Source of the DNA: Pseudomonas oryzihabitans NBRC 102199
GTDB lineage: Bacteria > Pseudomonadota > Gammaproteobacteria > Pseudomonadales > Pseudomonadaceae
Reading direction: 5' to 3'
DNA length: 64,000 nucleotides
Assembly (NCBI RefSeq): GCF_000730625.1
Contig: NZ_BBIT01000002.1
Location: 248,001 to 312,000 of the forward strand
The notes under the pieces are model-generated. The model was not told the DNA's origin, did not search any database, and saw nothing but the letters and a program-made list of their open reading frames with translations. Position 1 is the stretch's first letter. The number at the start of each line of letters is the position of its first letter. The position numbers were made by a program, and so were the translations under genes. Of this stretch, positions 17,345-27,177 are shown piece by piece.

Positions 17345-18213
17345 TGGTGACGAGGATCAAGGGCGTCGCGCAGGCCGTCGCCCAGCAGGTTGAAGCCGAG
17401 GACGGTGAGGTAGATGCAGACGCCCGGGGCGATGGACATCCAGGGCGCCTGCTCCATGAAGTTCTTGGCGGTGTTCAGCATGGAGCCCCAGGAGGGCATC
17501 GGCGGTTGCTGGCCGAGGCCGAGAAACGACAGGCTGGCCTCGGCGAGGATGGCGGCGGCGATGGTCAGGGTGGCCTGGACCACCAGCGGCGAGAGGATGT
17601 TGGGCAGGACGTAGCGCCAGAGAATCCAGCGATCCGGCAGGCCGATGGCGCGCGCCCCCTCCAGATAGTCCTCGTGGCGGATGGCGAGCACCTGGCCACG
17701 GGTCAGGCGGGCGAACACCGGCATGGCGGACAGGCCGATGGCGATCATGGCGTTGCCCAGACTCGGGCCGAGAAAGGCCCCCAGGGCGATGGCGAGGACC
17801 AGGAAGGGACAGGACAGCAGGGCTTCGACCAGGCGTGAGACCACGGCGTCCAGCCAGCCGCCGAAGTAGCCGGCGACCAGGCCCAGGGGCACCCCCACCA
17901 GCAGGGCGATGGCCACCGAGACCACGCCCGCCAGCAGGGAACTGCGCGCGCCCCACAGCAGGCGCGAGAGCAGGTCGCGCCCGAGTTCGTCGGTGCCCAG
18001 CCAGTTCAGCGCCGAAGGCGCCTTGCGTACCGCCAGGAAGCTGGTCTTGAGCGGATCGAAGGGGGCCAGCCAGGGTGCCAGCAGGGCGGCCAGGGCGAAG
18101 GTCAGGATCAAGGCGGCGCCGAGCAGCGCGCCGCGATTGGCGCTGAACTTGCGCCAGAAGGGCGAGCGCGCGGGTCTCAGGGTGGCCGGGCGGGGCAGGG
18201 TCAGGGCGTTCAT
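17341..18213 (-). CDS. Dipeptide-type ABC transporter permease, DppC-like
   Basis: A 290-residue inner-membrane permease of the DppC/OppC group. It has the N-terminal FWRKFSANRGALLGAALI segment, the LGTDELGRDLLSRLLWGARSSL motif, five to six membrane helices and the EAA loop EGARAIGLPDRWILWRYVLPNILSPLVV that contacts the ATPases. It starts at the ATG at 18213, overlapping the DppB-like stop (ATGA). It pairs with the DppB-like permease in an importer whose binding protein and ATPases are encoded just upstream. Confidence 0.92.
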   Translation of the reverse strand: MNALTLPRPATLRPARSPFWRKFSANRGALLGAALILTFALAALLAPWLAPFDPLKTSFLAVRKAPSALNWLGTDELGRDLLSRLLWGARSSLLAGVVSVAIALLVGVPLGLVAGYFGGWLDAVVSRLVEALLSCPFLVLAIALGAFLGPSLGNAMIAIGLSAMPVFARLTRGQVLAIRHEDYLEGARAIGLPDRWILWRYVLPNILSPLVVQATLTIAAAILAEASLSFLGLGQQPPMPSWGSMLNTAKNFMEQAPWMSIAPGVCIYLTVLGFNLLGDGLRDALDPRHQ

Positions 18214-19157
18214 GCGGCGTGCCTCAGGCGCGGGTTGATCAGGCGGTAGAGCAGGTCGGCCACCAGGTTGAGCAGCACGAAGCCCACCGCCACGCAGAGC
18301 ACCACCCCCTGGACCACCGCGTAGTCGCGGTTGAACACGGCGTCGACGATCATCTTGCCGAAGCCGGGGATGCTGAAGACCTGCTCGGTAAGCACCGCAC
18401 CGCCGAGCAGTTCGCCGAACAGCAGGGTGGTGAGGGTGACGATGGGCATCAAGGCATTGCGCAGGGCATGGCGCAGGATCACCACGCGCTCGCGCAGTCC
18501 CCTGGCTCGGGCGGTGCGTACGTAGTCGGCGCGCAGCACCTCCAGCATGGCCGCTCGGGTATGGCGCATCAGGGTGCCGGAGAGGCCGGCGCCCAACACG
18601 AAGGCCGGCAGGATCAGGGTGCGCAGGTTGCGCAGCGGGTCCTCGTGGAAGGGCACGAAACCGGAGGCCGGCAGCCACTGCAACTTCACCGCGAAGAGCA
18701 GGATCAGGAGGATGCCGAGCCAGAAGTGCGGGATGGAGATGCCGGACAGGGCCACCAGATTGGCGCCGTAGTCGACCGCCGTGCCCCGGCGTACCGCGGC
18801 GAGGATGCCGGTGGGGATGCCGATGAGCAGTGCGATGACGATGGCCAGCAGCGACAGCTCCAGGGTCACCGGCAGCTTTTCGGCGATCAGCGCCGTCACC
18901 GGCTGGTCGGTGCGCAGCGAGATGCCCAGGTCACCCCGCAGCACCCCGCCCATCCAGTGCAGGTACTGCACCGGTACGGGATCGTTCAGCCGGTATTTCT
19001 CGCGCAGGAATTCCAGCACCTGGGGATCACGCTCCTCGCTGGCCATGGCCAGCACCGGATCGCCCGGCAGCAGTTGCTGCAGGGTGAAGACGAACAGCGA
19101 CACCAGCAGCAGGGTGGGCAGGGCACTCAGCAGGCCACGCAGGAAGAGGCGCAGCAT
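18210..19157 (-). CDS. Dipeptide-type ABC transporter permease, DppB-like
   Basis: A 315-residue permease with the DppB-type N-terminal helix (LFLRGLLSALPTLLLVSLFVFTLQQLLPGDP), the periplasmic loop with LNDPVPVQYLHWMGGVLRGDLGISLRTDQPV, six helices and the EAA motif RTARARGLRERVVILRHALRNALMPIVTL. It starts 2 bp after the binding-protein stop. It forms the membrane channel with the DppC-like protein; the substrate is likely peptides of two to several residues or glutathione-like compounds. Confidence 0.92.
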   Translation of the reverse strand: MLRLFLRGLLSALPTLLLVSLFVFTLQQLLPGDPVLAMASEERDPQVLEFLREKYRLNDPVPVQYLHWMGGVLRGDLGISLRTDQPVTALIAEKLPVTLELSLLAIVIALLIGIPTGILAAVRRGTAVDYGANLVALSGISIPHFWLGILLILLFAVKLQWLPASGFVPFHEDPLRNLRTLILPAFVLGAGLSGTLMRHTRAAMLEVLRADYVRTARARGLRERVVILRHALRNALMPIVTLTTLLFGELLGGAVLTEQVFSIPGFGKMIVDAVFNRDYAVVQGVVLCVAVGFVLLNLVADLLYRLINPRLRHAA

Positions 19158-19159
19158 GG

Positions 19160-20662
19160 CTATTGCCCGCGGGTGACGCCGGCCAGGCGAATCAGGCCGT
19201 CGGGATTGGGGACGAAGCCCTTGAGATCGGCGCGGGTGGCGATGATGCGCGGATCGAAATAGAGATAGAACACCGGCAGCTCCTCGCGCAGCAGGGTCAG
19301 GGCCTGGGCATAGAGCGCCTGACGCTGGGCCTGGTCATTGATGGTGCGGGCCTGGTCGAGCAGTTGATCCAGCGCGGCGTTGCAGTAGCGGCCGTCGTTC
19401 TGGTTGCCCTTGCAGGTGACGAATTGATGCACGTTGCCATCCGGATCGGGGCGGCCGGACCAGGCGCTCAGGCCGAGCTGGAAGTTGCCGGCGTGCTGTT
19501 CGGCCAGCAGGGTGGCGTATTCGGTGGCGACCAGGTTGACCTCGAAGCCGGCCTCGGCGGCCATGGCCTGGATCAGCTGGCCTACCTGCTGGGCGATGGG
19601 ATTGTTGGCGATCTTCAGCTCCACCTTGACCGGCAGGCTGACCCCAGCGGCCTTGAGCAGCGCCTGGCTGCGCGCCACGTCGCGGGCCGGCACGGCGAAG
19701 GCCTTGTCGTAGTAGGGACTGCTCTGGGGGAAGGGCTGCACGCTCGGCGCATAGAGGCCTTCGAACACCACCTGGTTGAGCGCCTCGCGATCCAGCGCCA
19801 GGTCGAAGGCCTGGCGCACCCGCTTGTCCCCGGCGAAGGGATTCTTCGCCCGGTCGCCATTGGCCATATTCACCATCAGCTGCATGTAACCCAGGCCCGG
19901 GGTGTTGTAGAGGGTGAAGCCGGCCTGGCCCTGCAGGCCCTTGACGTCGGTGGGCGCGACCCGCTCGACGATGTCCAGGTCGCCGGAGCGCAGGTTGGCC
20001 AGGCGCACCGAGGTGTCCGGGATGGGCAGGAAGATCAGCCGGTCGAAGTGGTAGGCGCTGGCGTTCCAGTACTGCGGGAAGCGCTCCAGCACGATGCGGT
20101 CCTGCTGCACCCGCTGCACGAAGCGATAGGGACCGGAGCAGACCGGCTTGCTGCCCACGTCGCCCGCCGAGGCCTTGGGCGCCAGCATCATGCCGGCGCG
20201 GTCGGAGAGCTGGGCGAGCAGGGTGGCGTCGGGTTGCTTGAGGCGGATGCGCACGGTCTGGGGATCGACCACCTCGACGGTATCCACCGAAGCCAGCTCG
20301 CTCTTGCGCAGCGAGTCGGGCAGGGTGCGGGCGCGGTCCAGGTTGAATTTCACCGCGGCGGCGTCGAAGGTCTCGCCGTCATGGAAGGTCACGCCTTGGC
20401 GCAATTGCAACGTCAGGCTGCGGTTGTCGTCGCTCCACTGCCAGGCGGTAGCCAGTTGGGGCACCAGCTCCAGCTGTGGCGAGACGTCTACCAGCTTGTC
20501 GCACAGGGCGGTGTAGACCAGCCGCCCCGAATAGGTCCGCGAGCGGTGCGGATCGAGCACGTCGGGATCGTCCTGGATACCGATGCGCAGGGTGGTCTCG
20601 GCCAGGGCGGAGCCGCCGGCCAGGAGCAGAAGGGTGGCGGTGAGCCAGGCGGAGGCTTTCAT
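19160..20662 (-). CDS. Periplasmic peptide-binding protein, family 5
   Basis: A 500-residue precursor with a signal peptide ([21 protein letters not shown]) and the family-5 solute-binding fold: TTLRIGIQDDPDVLDPHRSRTYSGRLVYTALCDKLVD, then LATAWQWSDDNRSLTLQLRQGVTFHDG, the family signature region. The lack of a lipobox suggests a soluble periplasmic protein. It delivers the ligand to the DppBC-like permease. Its ATG overlaps the stop of the preceding ATPase gene. Longer same-frame readings into that ATPase gene are artefacts of GC-rich sequence. Confidence 0.9.
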   Translation of the reverse strand: MKASAWLTATLLLLAGGSALAETTLRIGIQDDPDVLDPHRSRTYSGRLVYTALCDKLVDVSPQLELVPQLATAWQWSDDNRSLTLQLRQGVTFHDGETFDAAAVKFNLDRARTLPDSLRKSELASVDTVEVVDPQTVRIRLKQPDATLLAQLSDRAGMMLAPKASAGDVGSKPVCSGPYRFVQRVQQDRIVLERFPQYWNASAYHFDRLIFLPIPDTSVRLANLRSGDLDIVERVAPTDVKGLQGQAGFTLYNTPGLGYMQLMVNMANGDRAKNPFAGDKRVRQAFDLALDREALNQVVFEGLYAPSVQPFPQSSPYYDKAFAVPARDVARSQALLKAAGVSLPVKVELKIANNPIAQQVGQLIQAMAAEAGFEVNLVATEYATLLAEQHAGNFQLGLSAWSGRPDPDGNVHQFVTCKGNQNDGRYCNAALDQLLDQARTINDQAQRQALYAQALTLLREELPVFYLYFDPRIIATRADLKGFVPNPDGLIRLAGVTRGQ

Positions 20663-21578
20663 GGGGTGGACTCCAGAAGGGATTGGTGACGGTTGAACAG
20701 GGCCAGGCGGCGCGTGAAGGCGGCGCTGGTGGCGATCAGCGGCGGCGGTGAGGCGCCCGCGCCGGCGATCTCGCGCCAGAAATGGCAGGCCACTCGGCCT
20801 TCGCCGGCGGCGGATTCCAGCAGCGGCTTGGCCTCGCGGCACAACGGCCGGGCGTGGGGGCAGCGGGTGTGGAAGCGACAACCGCTGGGCGGCGCCGTGG
20901 GGCTGGGCAGGTCGCCGCCGAGCAGGGTGCGTGGCCGCCGCGCCCGCGGATGGTTGACCGGCACCGCGGCCAGCAGCGCCTGGGTGTAGGGATGCAGGGG
21001 CGTCTCGAACAGCGCCTCCACCGGCGCCAGTTCGACGATCTCGCCCAGGTACATCACCGCCACCCGGTCGCTCATGTGGCGGATCACGCCGAGGCCGTGG
21101 GCGACGATGATCAGGGTCAGGCCGAAGCGCGCCTTGAGGTCTTCCAGGAGGTTCACCACCTGGGCCTGCACCGAGACGTCCAGCGCCGACACCGGCTCGT
21201 CGCCGAGCAGCAATACGGGCTCGCCAACGATGTCGGCCACGCTCATGCGCGGATTCAGCGAGGCGAAAGGGTCCTGGAAGATGATCTGCAATTCCTGACG
21301 CACCTGACGTAGCGCCGCCGGACTGAGGTTGCCCAGGTTGCGGCCTTCGTAGATGACGTCGCCGGCGGTGGGCGCGAGCAGGTTGAGCAACAGGCGGCCG
21401 AGGGTCGACTTGCCCGAGCCGGACTCGCCCACCAGCGCCAGGGTCTCGCCGCGGCGCACCGTGAAGGAGACATCGCTCACCGCCTGTACCGGTGGCTTTG
21501 GGCGTTGCAGGAAACCGGCCTGGCCACCGAAGTGCTTGGTCAGGCCGATGGCTTCGAGGATGGGACGTTCCACAGCAT

Positions 21579-21582
<4 letters not shown>
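20659..21582 (-). CDS. DppF-like ABC ATPase lacking the signature-motif segment
   Basis: A 307-residue oligopeptide-type ATPase. Walker A is GESGSGKST (residues 52-60), the Q-loop is [23 protein letters not shown], Walker B is [13 protein letters not shown] (residues 123-135), the H-loop is VAHGL, and the C-terminal region has [12 protein letters not shown] with the Cys-containing [15 protein letters not shown]. Between GEP (to residue 122) and VLLLGDEP about 55 residues present in E. coli DppF are missing, including the LSGGQ-type signature and most of the helical subdomain. The frame is intact across the junction. The second ATPase of the operon is complete. It is probably inactive or altered, unless the gap is an assembly error. 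Confidence 0.85.
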
Positions 21583-22561
<979 letters not shown>

Positions 22562-22565
<4 letters not shown>

Positions 22566-23284
22566 AGGGCCTGCTCCAGGGTCTGTTGCAGCACGCTGTC
22601 CAGTGCCAGCTGCAGGGCGCGCAGATGGGCGCGCATCACCGCCGCGGCGCGGACCGGATCGCGGGCATCGAGGGCTTCCACCAGGGCCTGGTGGTCATCG
22701 TGGTAGGCCAGCAGGCGCTGGGCATTGCGCGCCCGGTGGCGCAGGTCGCGCCAGATCGGGTCCAGGCGGATGGCGTCGAGCATCTCGAACAGGTCCAGCA
22801 ACAGGCGGTTGCCGGCGGCCTCGGCGATGCTGCGGTGGAAGGCGCTGTCCCACAGCTCGATGGCATCGGCGTCCTCACTGCTGCCCAGGCGTTCGAAGGC
22901 GGTGCGCTCGGCCATGCGGCGGATCAGGGCGCGCTGTTCGCCACTGGCGCGCTGGGCGGCCAGGGCGGCGAGATTCGGCTCCAGGTGCAGCCGTGCCTCC
23001 ATCACCTCGCTGAAATTGGTGCGCGCCGACAGCTGGGTCAGGGTGAGGGCTGCGCTCGGCGGCGTGGGCCCGACGTAGGTGCCCTTGCCCTGGCGGCGCC
23101 ACACCTGGCCCTCGGCTTCGAGCACCGCCAGGGCGCGGCGGATGGAACGCCGGCTGACGCCGAATTCACTGGCCAGCTCGCGCTCCGGCGGCAGGGGTTT
23201 GTCTGGTAGGTTGCTCTGCTGGGCCACCAGGTTGCGCAAGGCATCCAGGGCCAGGCGGGCACTGTCGTCGGTGTGGATCTGCAT
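22562..23284 (-). CDS. GntR/FadR family regulator of the peptide-uptake operon
   Basis: A 240-residue FadR-type regulator. The GntR winged helix spans residues 8-75 (LALDALRNLVAQQSNLPDKPLPPERELASEFGVSRRSIRRALAVLEAEGQVWRRQGKGTYVG); the all-helical FCD domain follows with metal-ligand candidates in WDSAFHRSIAEAAGN, YHDDHQALVEAL and MRAHLRAL. I use the ATG at 23284 after AAAGG. It is the first gene of the operon, so it likely controls its own and the transporter's expression. The effector is likely a small carboxylate or amino-acid derivative, by family. Confidence 0.88.
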
Positions 23285-23919
23285 CGAACCTTTGCCTCTT
23301 AGGTCTGGGCCGTCTCCCGCTGCGAAACGCGCTAACAACGCGATCGCAGGGGAGATGCGAATACCTGAGGCGGGTGCAAGGCCGATGCCATTTGAAATTG
23401 GTTCGCTGGACCTTTCAGCGCGAGGCTCTGGGGCGATGCCTGGATTCCGGTCGCGGTCCGGACCCGCAGCATTGGTTCGCGTCTGGGCGAACCTTTGTCC
23501 GGCTACTCACGAGACGCTGCGCCAGGATGGAGCCCGGTTGCACCGGAGCGGCGCGTTGGGAATGTCACTCAGCGCCTGCCCCGATACTCCGCCTCCCACG
23601 CTGAGCGGATCGATGCAAGGGATAGCCAGATCTTCCTCGTGCTGCCGGACCCTACGTAAATGTTCGGTCCCGCTGCCGAGCGCTGAATGGACAAAGCCGC
23701 GGAAGAGTCTTCGTGGCGGTCAGTGTCCAGGCCTCGCCCAGGAGAGCGTCGATAAGGACCATTAAAGGGCTACATGTCTCGCCACTGCACATGGCTGTGC
23801 CGAATGCCTGGATGGTCTACTCGGCATTCGGCTGCATGCGCTTCTACGTCTGGTCCAACACCACCCGCGGGGACGTCGCCGCTTGCCATCCCAGCTAACA
23901 GCCGACTGGCATCAGGGCG
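23285..23919. other. Intergenic region with a long inverted repeat
   Basis: About 635 bp between the GntR start and the CitMHS permease stop. It should hold the promoter of the seven-gene operon near its low end, but I see no convincing -35/-10 pair. GCCGAATGCC at 23799-23808 and GGCATTCGGC at 23823-23832 form a perfect 10-bp stem with a 14-base loop, about 90 bp past the permease stop, and may end that transcript. Open frames here have no recognisable product. Confidence 0.5.
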
Positions 23920-25281
23920 TCAGCCGATGGGCAGTTCACCGGTCACGATGGCGGTGACGATGAACAGGCCAAACATCGGTAGCGACCACTTGAAGAATTC
24001 CTTCTGGTACTCGCCGAAGGTCATTTCCGTTCGATTCATCAGCAGGAACAGCCAGGCGACGGTGGGACTCGCATAACGCAGGGCCTGCCCCATGAATGAG
24101 GCCACGCCGATCTCGGTGGGGGTGATGCCGAACTGATAGGCGATGGGCGCCACCACCGGCAGGATGCCGAAGTAGTAGGCGTCCACCGGCAGCGCATAGC
24201 AGGCGATGGCGCCGAGGAAGGCGAAGGCCAGCGCCGTATGGCTGCCCATGGACTCGGGAATCAGCCCGGCGATGCTGGTAGCCACTGCGGCGGCCATGCC
24301 GCTGCCGTTGAAGATGCCGAGGAAGCAGCCCGCCGCCAGAATGATGGACGCGACGGCGATGGCGTCACCGCCATTGGCCGTGATGCGCTCGCGCTGTTCG
24401 GTGGCGCTGTAGTTCACGGCCAGGGCGATGGCGGTTCCCAGCATGAAAACGATGGCGCCACTGGCCCAGCCGGCCAGCAGCGTGACCAGCATGATCACGG
24501 TCAGCGCCAAGTTGAACAGGAAGAGGCGGGGGCGCTTGAATTCCCGGTCGTTTTCCTGGATGACAGTGACCATGTCCTCGATCTGCTGCGGCGTGACGAT
24601 GGCGCGTTCGCCGGGGATGTAGCCGAGCCGCGCGCGCTCTTTGCGCCCCATCAGATAGGCCATGCAGAACACATAGACGAAGGAAACCCCCAGGATCGGC
24701 AGGATCGCCACGAAGAGGGTATTCACCTCCACGTTCAGCACCGCGGCGGCGCGTGCCAGCGGGCCGCCCCAGGGCAGGCAGTTGCCCAGGCCACAGGGCA
24801 GGATGATGAGCATGGCCAGGTTCGACAGCTTCAGCCCCATCTGCTTGTACAGCGGCAGGAAGGCGCTGGTGATGATCAGGATGGTGGTAGTGCCATCGCC
24901 GTCCAGGGTCACCACCGAGGAGGTGAAGGCCGTCACCAGGATGATCTTCAGGGGATCACCGTTGGCCTTGCGGATGAGATAGGCACACAGCGGATCGAAC
25001 AGCCCCACGTTCATCATCAGGCTGAAGTAGAGGATGGCGAAGAGGATCATCACCGTGGGGTTGACTGTGCCCAGCGCCACCTTGCCGCTCTGGCTGTTGG
25101 AGTAGAACAGGCCTTCGCGAATCCAGGTGACCAGGGATTCGAAGGGGACGCCGCTGGCTATGCAGGCCAGGGCGCCGGCGGCCAGGGAGACCACGATCAA
25201 GCCGGTGAAGGGTGACAGCTTCTGCCGGATGACCAGGAACAGAAAGGCGATGATCAGCGCATAGCCGAGGAAGGTCAGCAT
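23920..25281 (-). CDS. CitMHS family citrate-type transporter
   Basis: A 453-residue polytopic membrane protein with about twelve helices. The LDGDGTTTILIITSAFLPLYK motif and GLGNCLPWGGPLARAAAVL match CitMHS transporters, which import metal-complexed citrate or related carboxylates with protons. I start at the ATG at 25281, preceded by GGGAG. It is the third gene after the DUF1932 dehydrogenase and RraA-like genes, so its substrate is probably a hydroxy- or oxo-acid processed by them. Confidence 0.85.
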   Translation of the reverse strand: MLTFLGYALIIAFLFLVIRQKLSPFTGLIVVSLAAGALACIASGVPFESLVTWIREGLFYSNSQSGKVALGTVNPTVMILFAILYFSLMMNVGLFDPLCAYLIRKANGDPLKIILVTAFTSSVVTLDGDGTTTILIITSAFLPLYKQMGLKLSNLAMLIILPCGLGNCLPWGGPLARAAAVLNVEVNTLFVAILPILGVSFVYVFCMAYLMGRKERARLGYIPGERAIVTPQQIEDMVTVIQENDREFKRPRLFLFNLALTVIMLVTLLAGWASGAIVFMLGTAIALAVNYSATEQRERITANGGDAIAVASIILAAGCFLGIFNGSGMAAAVATSIAGLIPESMGSHTALAFAFLGAIACYALPVDAYYFGILPVVAPIAYQFGITPTEIGVASFMGQALRYASPTVAWLFLLMNRTEMTFGEYQKEFFKWSLPMFGLFIVTAIVTGELPIG

Positions 25282-25367
25282 TCGGAGCAACTCCCAGTCT
25301 TATTGTTATCGGGACGCGAAACGAGTGGAGCGGGAGGAGTCCTGGTGGTGGACTCCTCGGGCGACGG

Positions 25368-26072
25368 TCAGCGCTTTTCCAATAGCGCGGTCACCCAGTC
25401 CGGCGCCAGCGGCGGCAGGGGCTCACCCTGGGCACGACAGCGGGCATAGTCGGCGATGATCGTGCGGCGCTGCGCCTCGTAGGCGTCCTTCTTCTCCGCG
25501 GCTTCGAGCACCTCCAGCAGGCGGGCGCGAGGCACCACGGTGATGCCGTCGTAGTCGCCGAAGACCAGATCACCCGGGGCGACCTCGACCCCCGCGCACT
25601 GGACCGGCACGTTGATCCGACCGGGGCCGTGCTTGGCCGGGCTGCGCTGCATGAAGCCCTTGGCGTAGATCGGGATGTCCAGCTCCGCCAGCGGGCGCCG
25701 GTCACGCACGCAGCCATCGACCACCAGACCCGCGAGACCCACCGCCTGGGCGGCCCCGGCCATTAGGTCGCCCAGATAGGCACGCTCCCGGTTCGCCTTG
25801 CCGGCCACCACCAGTACGTAGCCCGGTTGCCCCTGGTAGATGGCGACGTGGATGGGGAAGTTGTCGCCATCCTCGGTATCCACGGTGCAGGCAGTGCCCA
25901 GTAGGAGCTTGTCCGGGTCCAGCGGCAGCAGATCAGCGTCCATGCAGCCGCTGCGGGGGATGCCCAGGCTCTGCATGCCATCGCACAGCTGCGCCGGGCT
26001 GAGCGCGCGAAAGCGCTCGAGCAGCACGGCGGGAATGAGTTCGGGTAGCGGCAGGTACTGATCGGTGTTCAT
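25368..26072 (-). CDS. RraA-like aldolase / decarboxylase (module A)
   Basis: A 234-residue RraA-fold protein. Its conserved core is LSPAQLCDGMQSLGIPRSG, then GKANRERAYLGDLMAGAAQAVGLAGLVVDGCVRDRRPL with the substrate- and metal-binding Arg-Asp pair, and GDLVFGDYDGITVVPRARL. Members include 4-hydroxy-4-methyl-2-oxoglutarate aldolases and related oxaloacetate decarboxylases as well as the RNase E inhibitor RraA; catabolic context here favours an aldolase. Its start overlaps the end of the DUF1932 dehydrogenase gene by 4 bp. A second RraA-like gene is at 49523. Confidence 0.85.
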   Translation of the reverse strand: MNTDQYLPLPELIPAVLLERFRALSPAQLCDGMQSLGIPRSGCMDADLLPLDPDKLLLGTACTVDTEDGDNFPIHVAIYQGQPGYVLVVAGKANRERAYLGDLMAGAAQAVGLAGLVVDGCVRDRRPLAELDIPIYAKGFMQRSPAKHGPGRINVPVQCAGVEVAPGDLVFGDYDGITVVPRARLLEVLEAAEKKDAYEAQRRTIIADYARCRAQGEPLPPLAPDWVTALLEKR

Positions 26073-26965
26073 CGCGACGACTCCTGTTGGGCGCGGGTGA
26101 AATGGACGATGGCGGTGCGGTAGTCCAGCTCGCTACCCCCGGAGCCGAGTTCGGTGTGCCAGTCCTGCTGCGCCAGTTTCAGAAGTTGATCGCGGGTCGC
26201 GATGGACATGCTGGCATCAACGCCCACCGCCTGCAGGGTCGCGACGACGTCGTCCAGTTCGGCGGCGCGGCGTTTGGCATGGATGAGCGTGCGGGCGGTG
26301 AAGGTGTCGGCCAGTTGCGTCACCGTCTTGCCATCGAGGGACTCGCTGAGGGAGGCGACCAGGGTGTCGAGCACCCCGAAGCGCTCGGCCGCCTGAAAGG
26401 ATTCGAGGAATAGTTGCGGCAGCCCCTTCATCACCACGCTCTTGAGCATCTTGATGGCCGAGGCGGCGCCGGGCTCGGCCTCCAGGACGGTGAGGCGCAT
26501 GCCATAAGGGGTAAGGGCGGCGGCGAAGGCCGGCGCCGCGCTGCCGGCCAGCAGCATCGGGACGCGGTGATTGTTGCCCGGCACGGTGCCCATCACGGCG
26601 CAATCGCAAAAGCCAACACCGGCGGCCCGTGGCAGACGCTCTATGCGCTGCTTGACCCCGGGCGCCGCGGAATTCAGGTCCAGGTAGTCCTGGCCTGCGG
26701 TCAGCAGTGGCAGGATGCGCTCAGCCAGGGCCAGGGCGCTGCTTGCGCTGGTGAGGCAGAGTACGAAGCGTGCTGCCTTGCAGGCCTGCTCGGGGCTGTC
26801 GAACAGCTCCACCCCGGCCTGGGCAGCGCGCTGCCGGATCAGCGGGCCCACCTTGGCATCGTCGCGATAGGCGTCGTAGGCGCCCAGTTGCAGTCCTTCC
26901 GCAGCGCCCAGCCCGAGGGCCAGGTGATAGGCGGCCTCGCCGAAGCCTATGAAGACCATTTTCAT
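26069..26965 (-). CDS. NAD(P)-dependent dehydrogenase, 6PGDH-like with DUF1932 domain (module A)
   Basis: A 298-residue dehydrogenase. The N-terminal Rossmann domain begins KMVFIGFGEAAYHLALGLG with a Gly-rich loop; DYLDLNSAAPGVKQ and FCDCAVMGTVPGNN occupy the substrate-loop positions of beta-hydroxyacid dehydrogenases. The C-terminal helical domain, AASAIKMLKSVVMKGLPQLFLESFQAAERFGV, carries the conserved Lys and matches DUF1932. It probably oxidises a hydroxy acid whose product the RraA-like enzyme cleaves. First gene of an operon with a sigma-54 promoter 40 bp upstream. Confidence 0.85.
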   Translation of the reverse strand: MKMVFIGFGEAAYHLALGLGAAEGLQLGAYDAYRDDAKVGPLIRQRAAQAGVELFDSPEQACKAARFVLCLTSASSALALAERILPLLTAGQDYLDLNSAAPGVKQRIERLPRAAGVGFCDCAVMGTVPGNNHRVPMLLAGSAAPAFAAALTPYGMRLTVLEAEPGAASAIKMLKSVVMKGLPQLFLESFQAAERFGVLDTLVASLSESLDGKTVTQLADTFTARTLIHAKRRAAELDDVVATLQAVGVDASMSIATRDQLLKLAQQDWHTELGSGGSELDYRTAIVHFTRAQQESSR

Positions 26966-27004
26966 CGCCAGCTACCTTCTTGGTGTTGTTTGCACAGTAG
27001 CGGC

Positions 27005-27019
27005 GCAAGGCTTGTGCCA
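27005..27019 (-). promoter_or_regulatory. Sigma-54 promoter of the module A operon
   Basis: The complementary strand reads TGGCACAAGCCTTGC: a -24 TGGCAC element and a -12 TTGC element with five bases between, an exact match to the consensus core. It points toward the dehydrogenase gene, whose ATG is at 26965, so transcription would start near 26993. The divergent gene encodes a sigma-54 activator. TTGCAA-containing palindromes ATTGCAAT (27056-27063) and TTTGCAAA (27128-27135) upstream could be activator sites. Confidence 0.85.
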
Positions 27020-27177
27020 GATCGCTCAGTCGTGTCAGGCCGAACTGAAAAAATTATTGCAATCAAATGGATAGGAAGACGTCACGGTTTTCCGCCGAAC
27101 GCTGCGAAGCTAAAGTCATGGCGCGAGTTTGCAAAAGCTTTCAAGCTGGTGAAAGGCCTGAAACAAGAAGAACGTCA

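Noticed and set aside
15866-17350. 494-codon open frame opposite the gamma-glutamyltransferase gene
   Set aside because: Shadow of a well-supported gene in the complementary frame.
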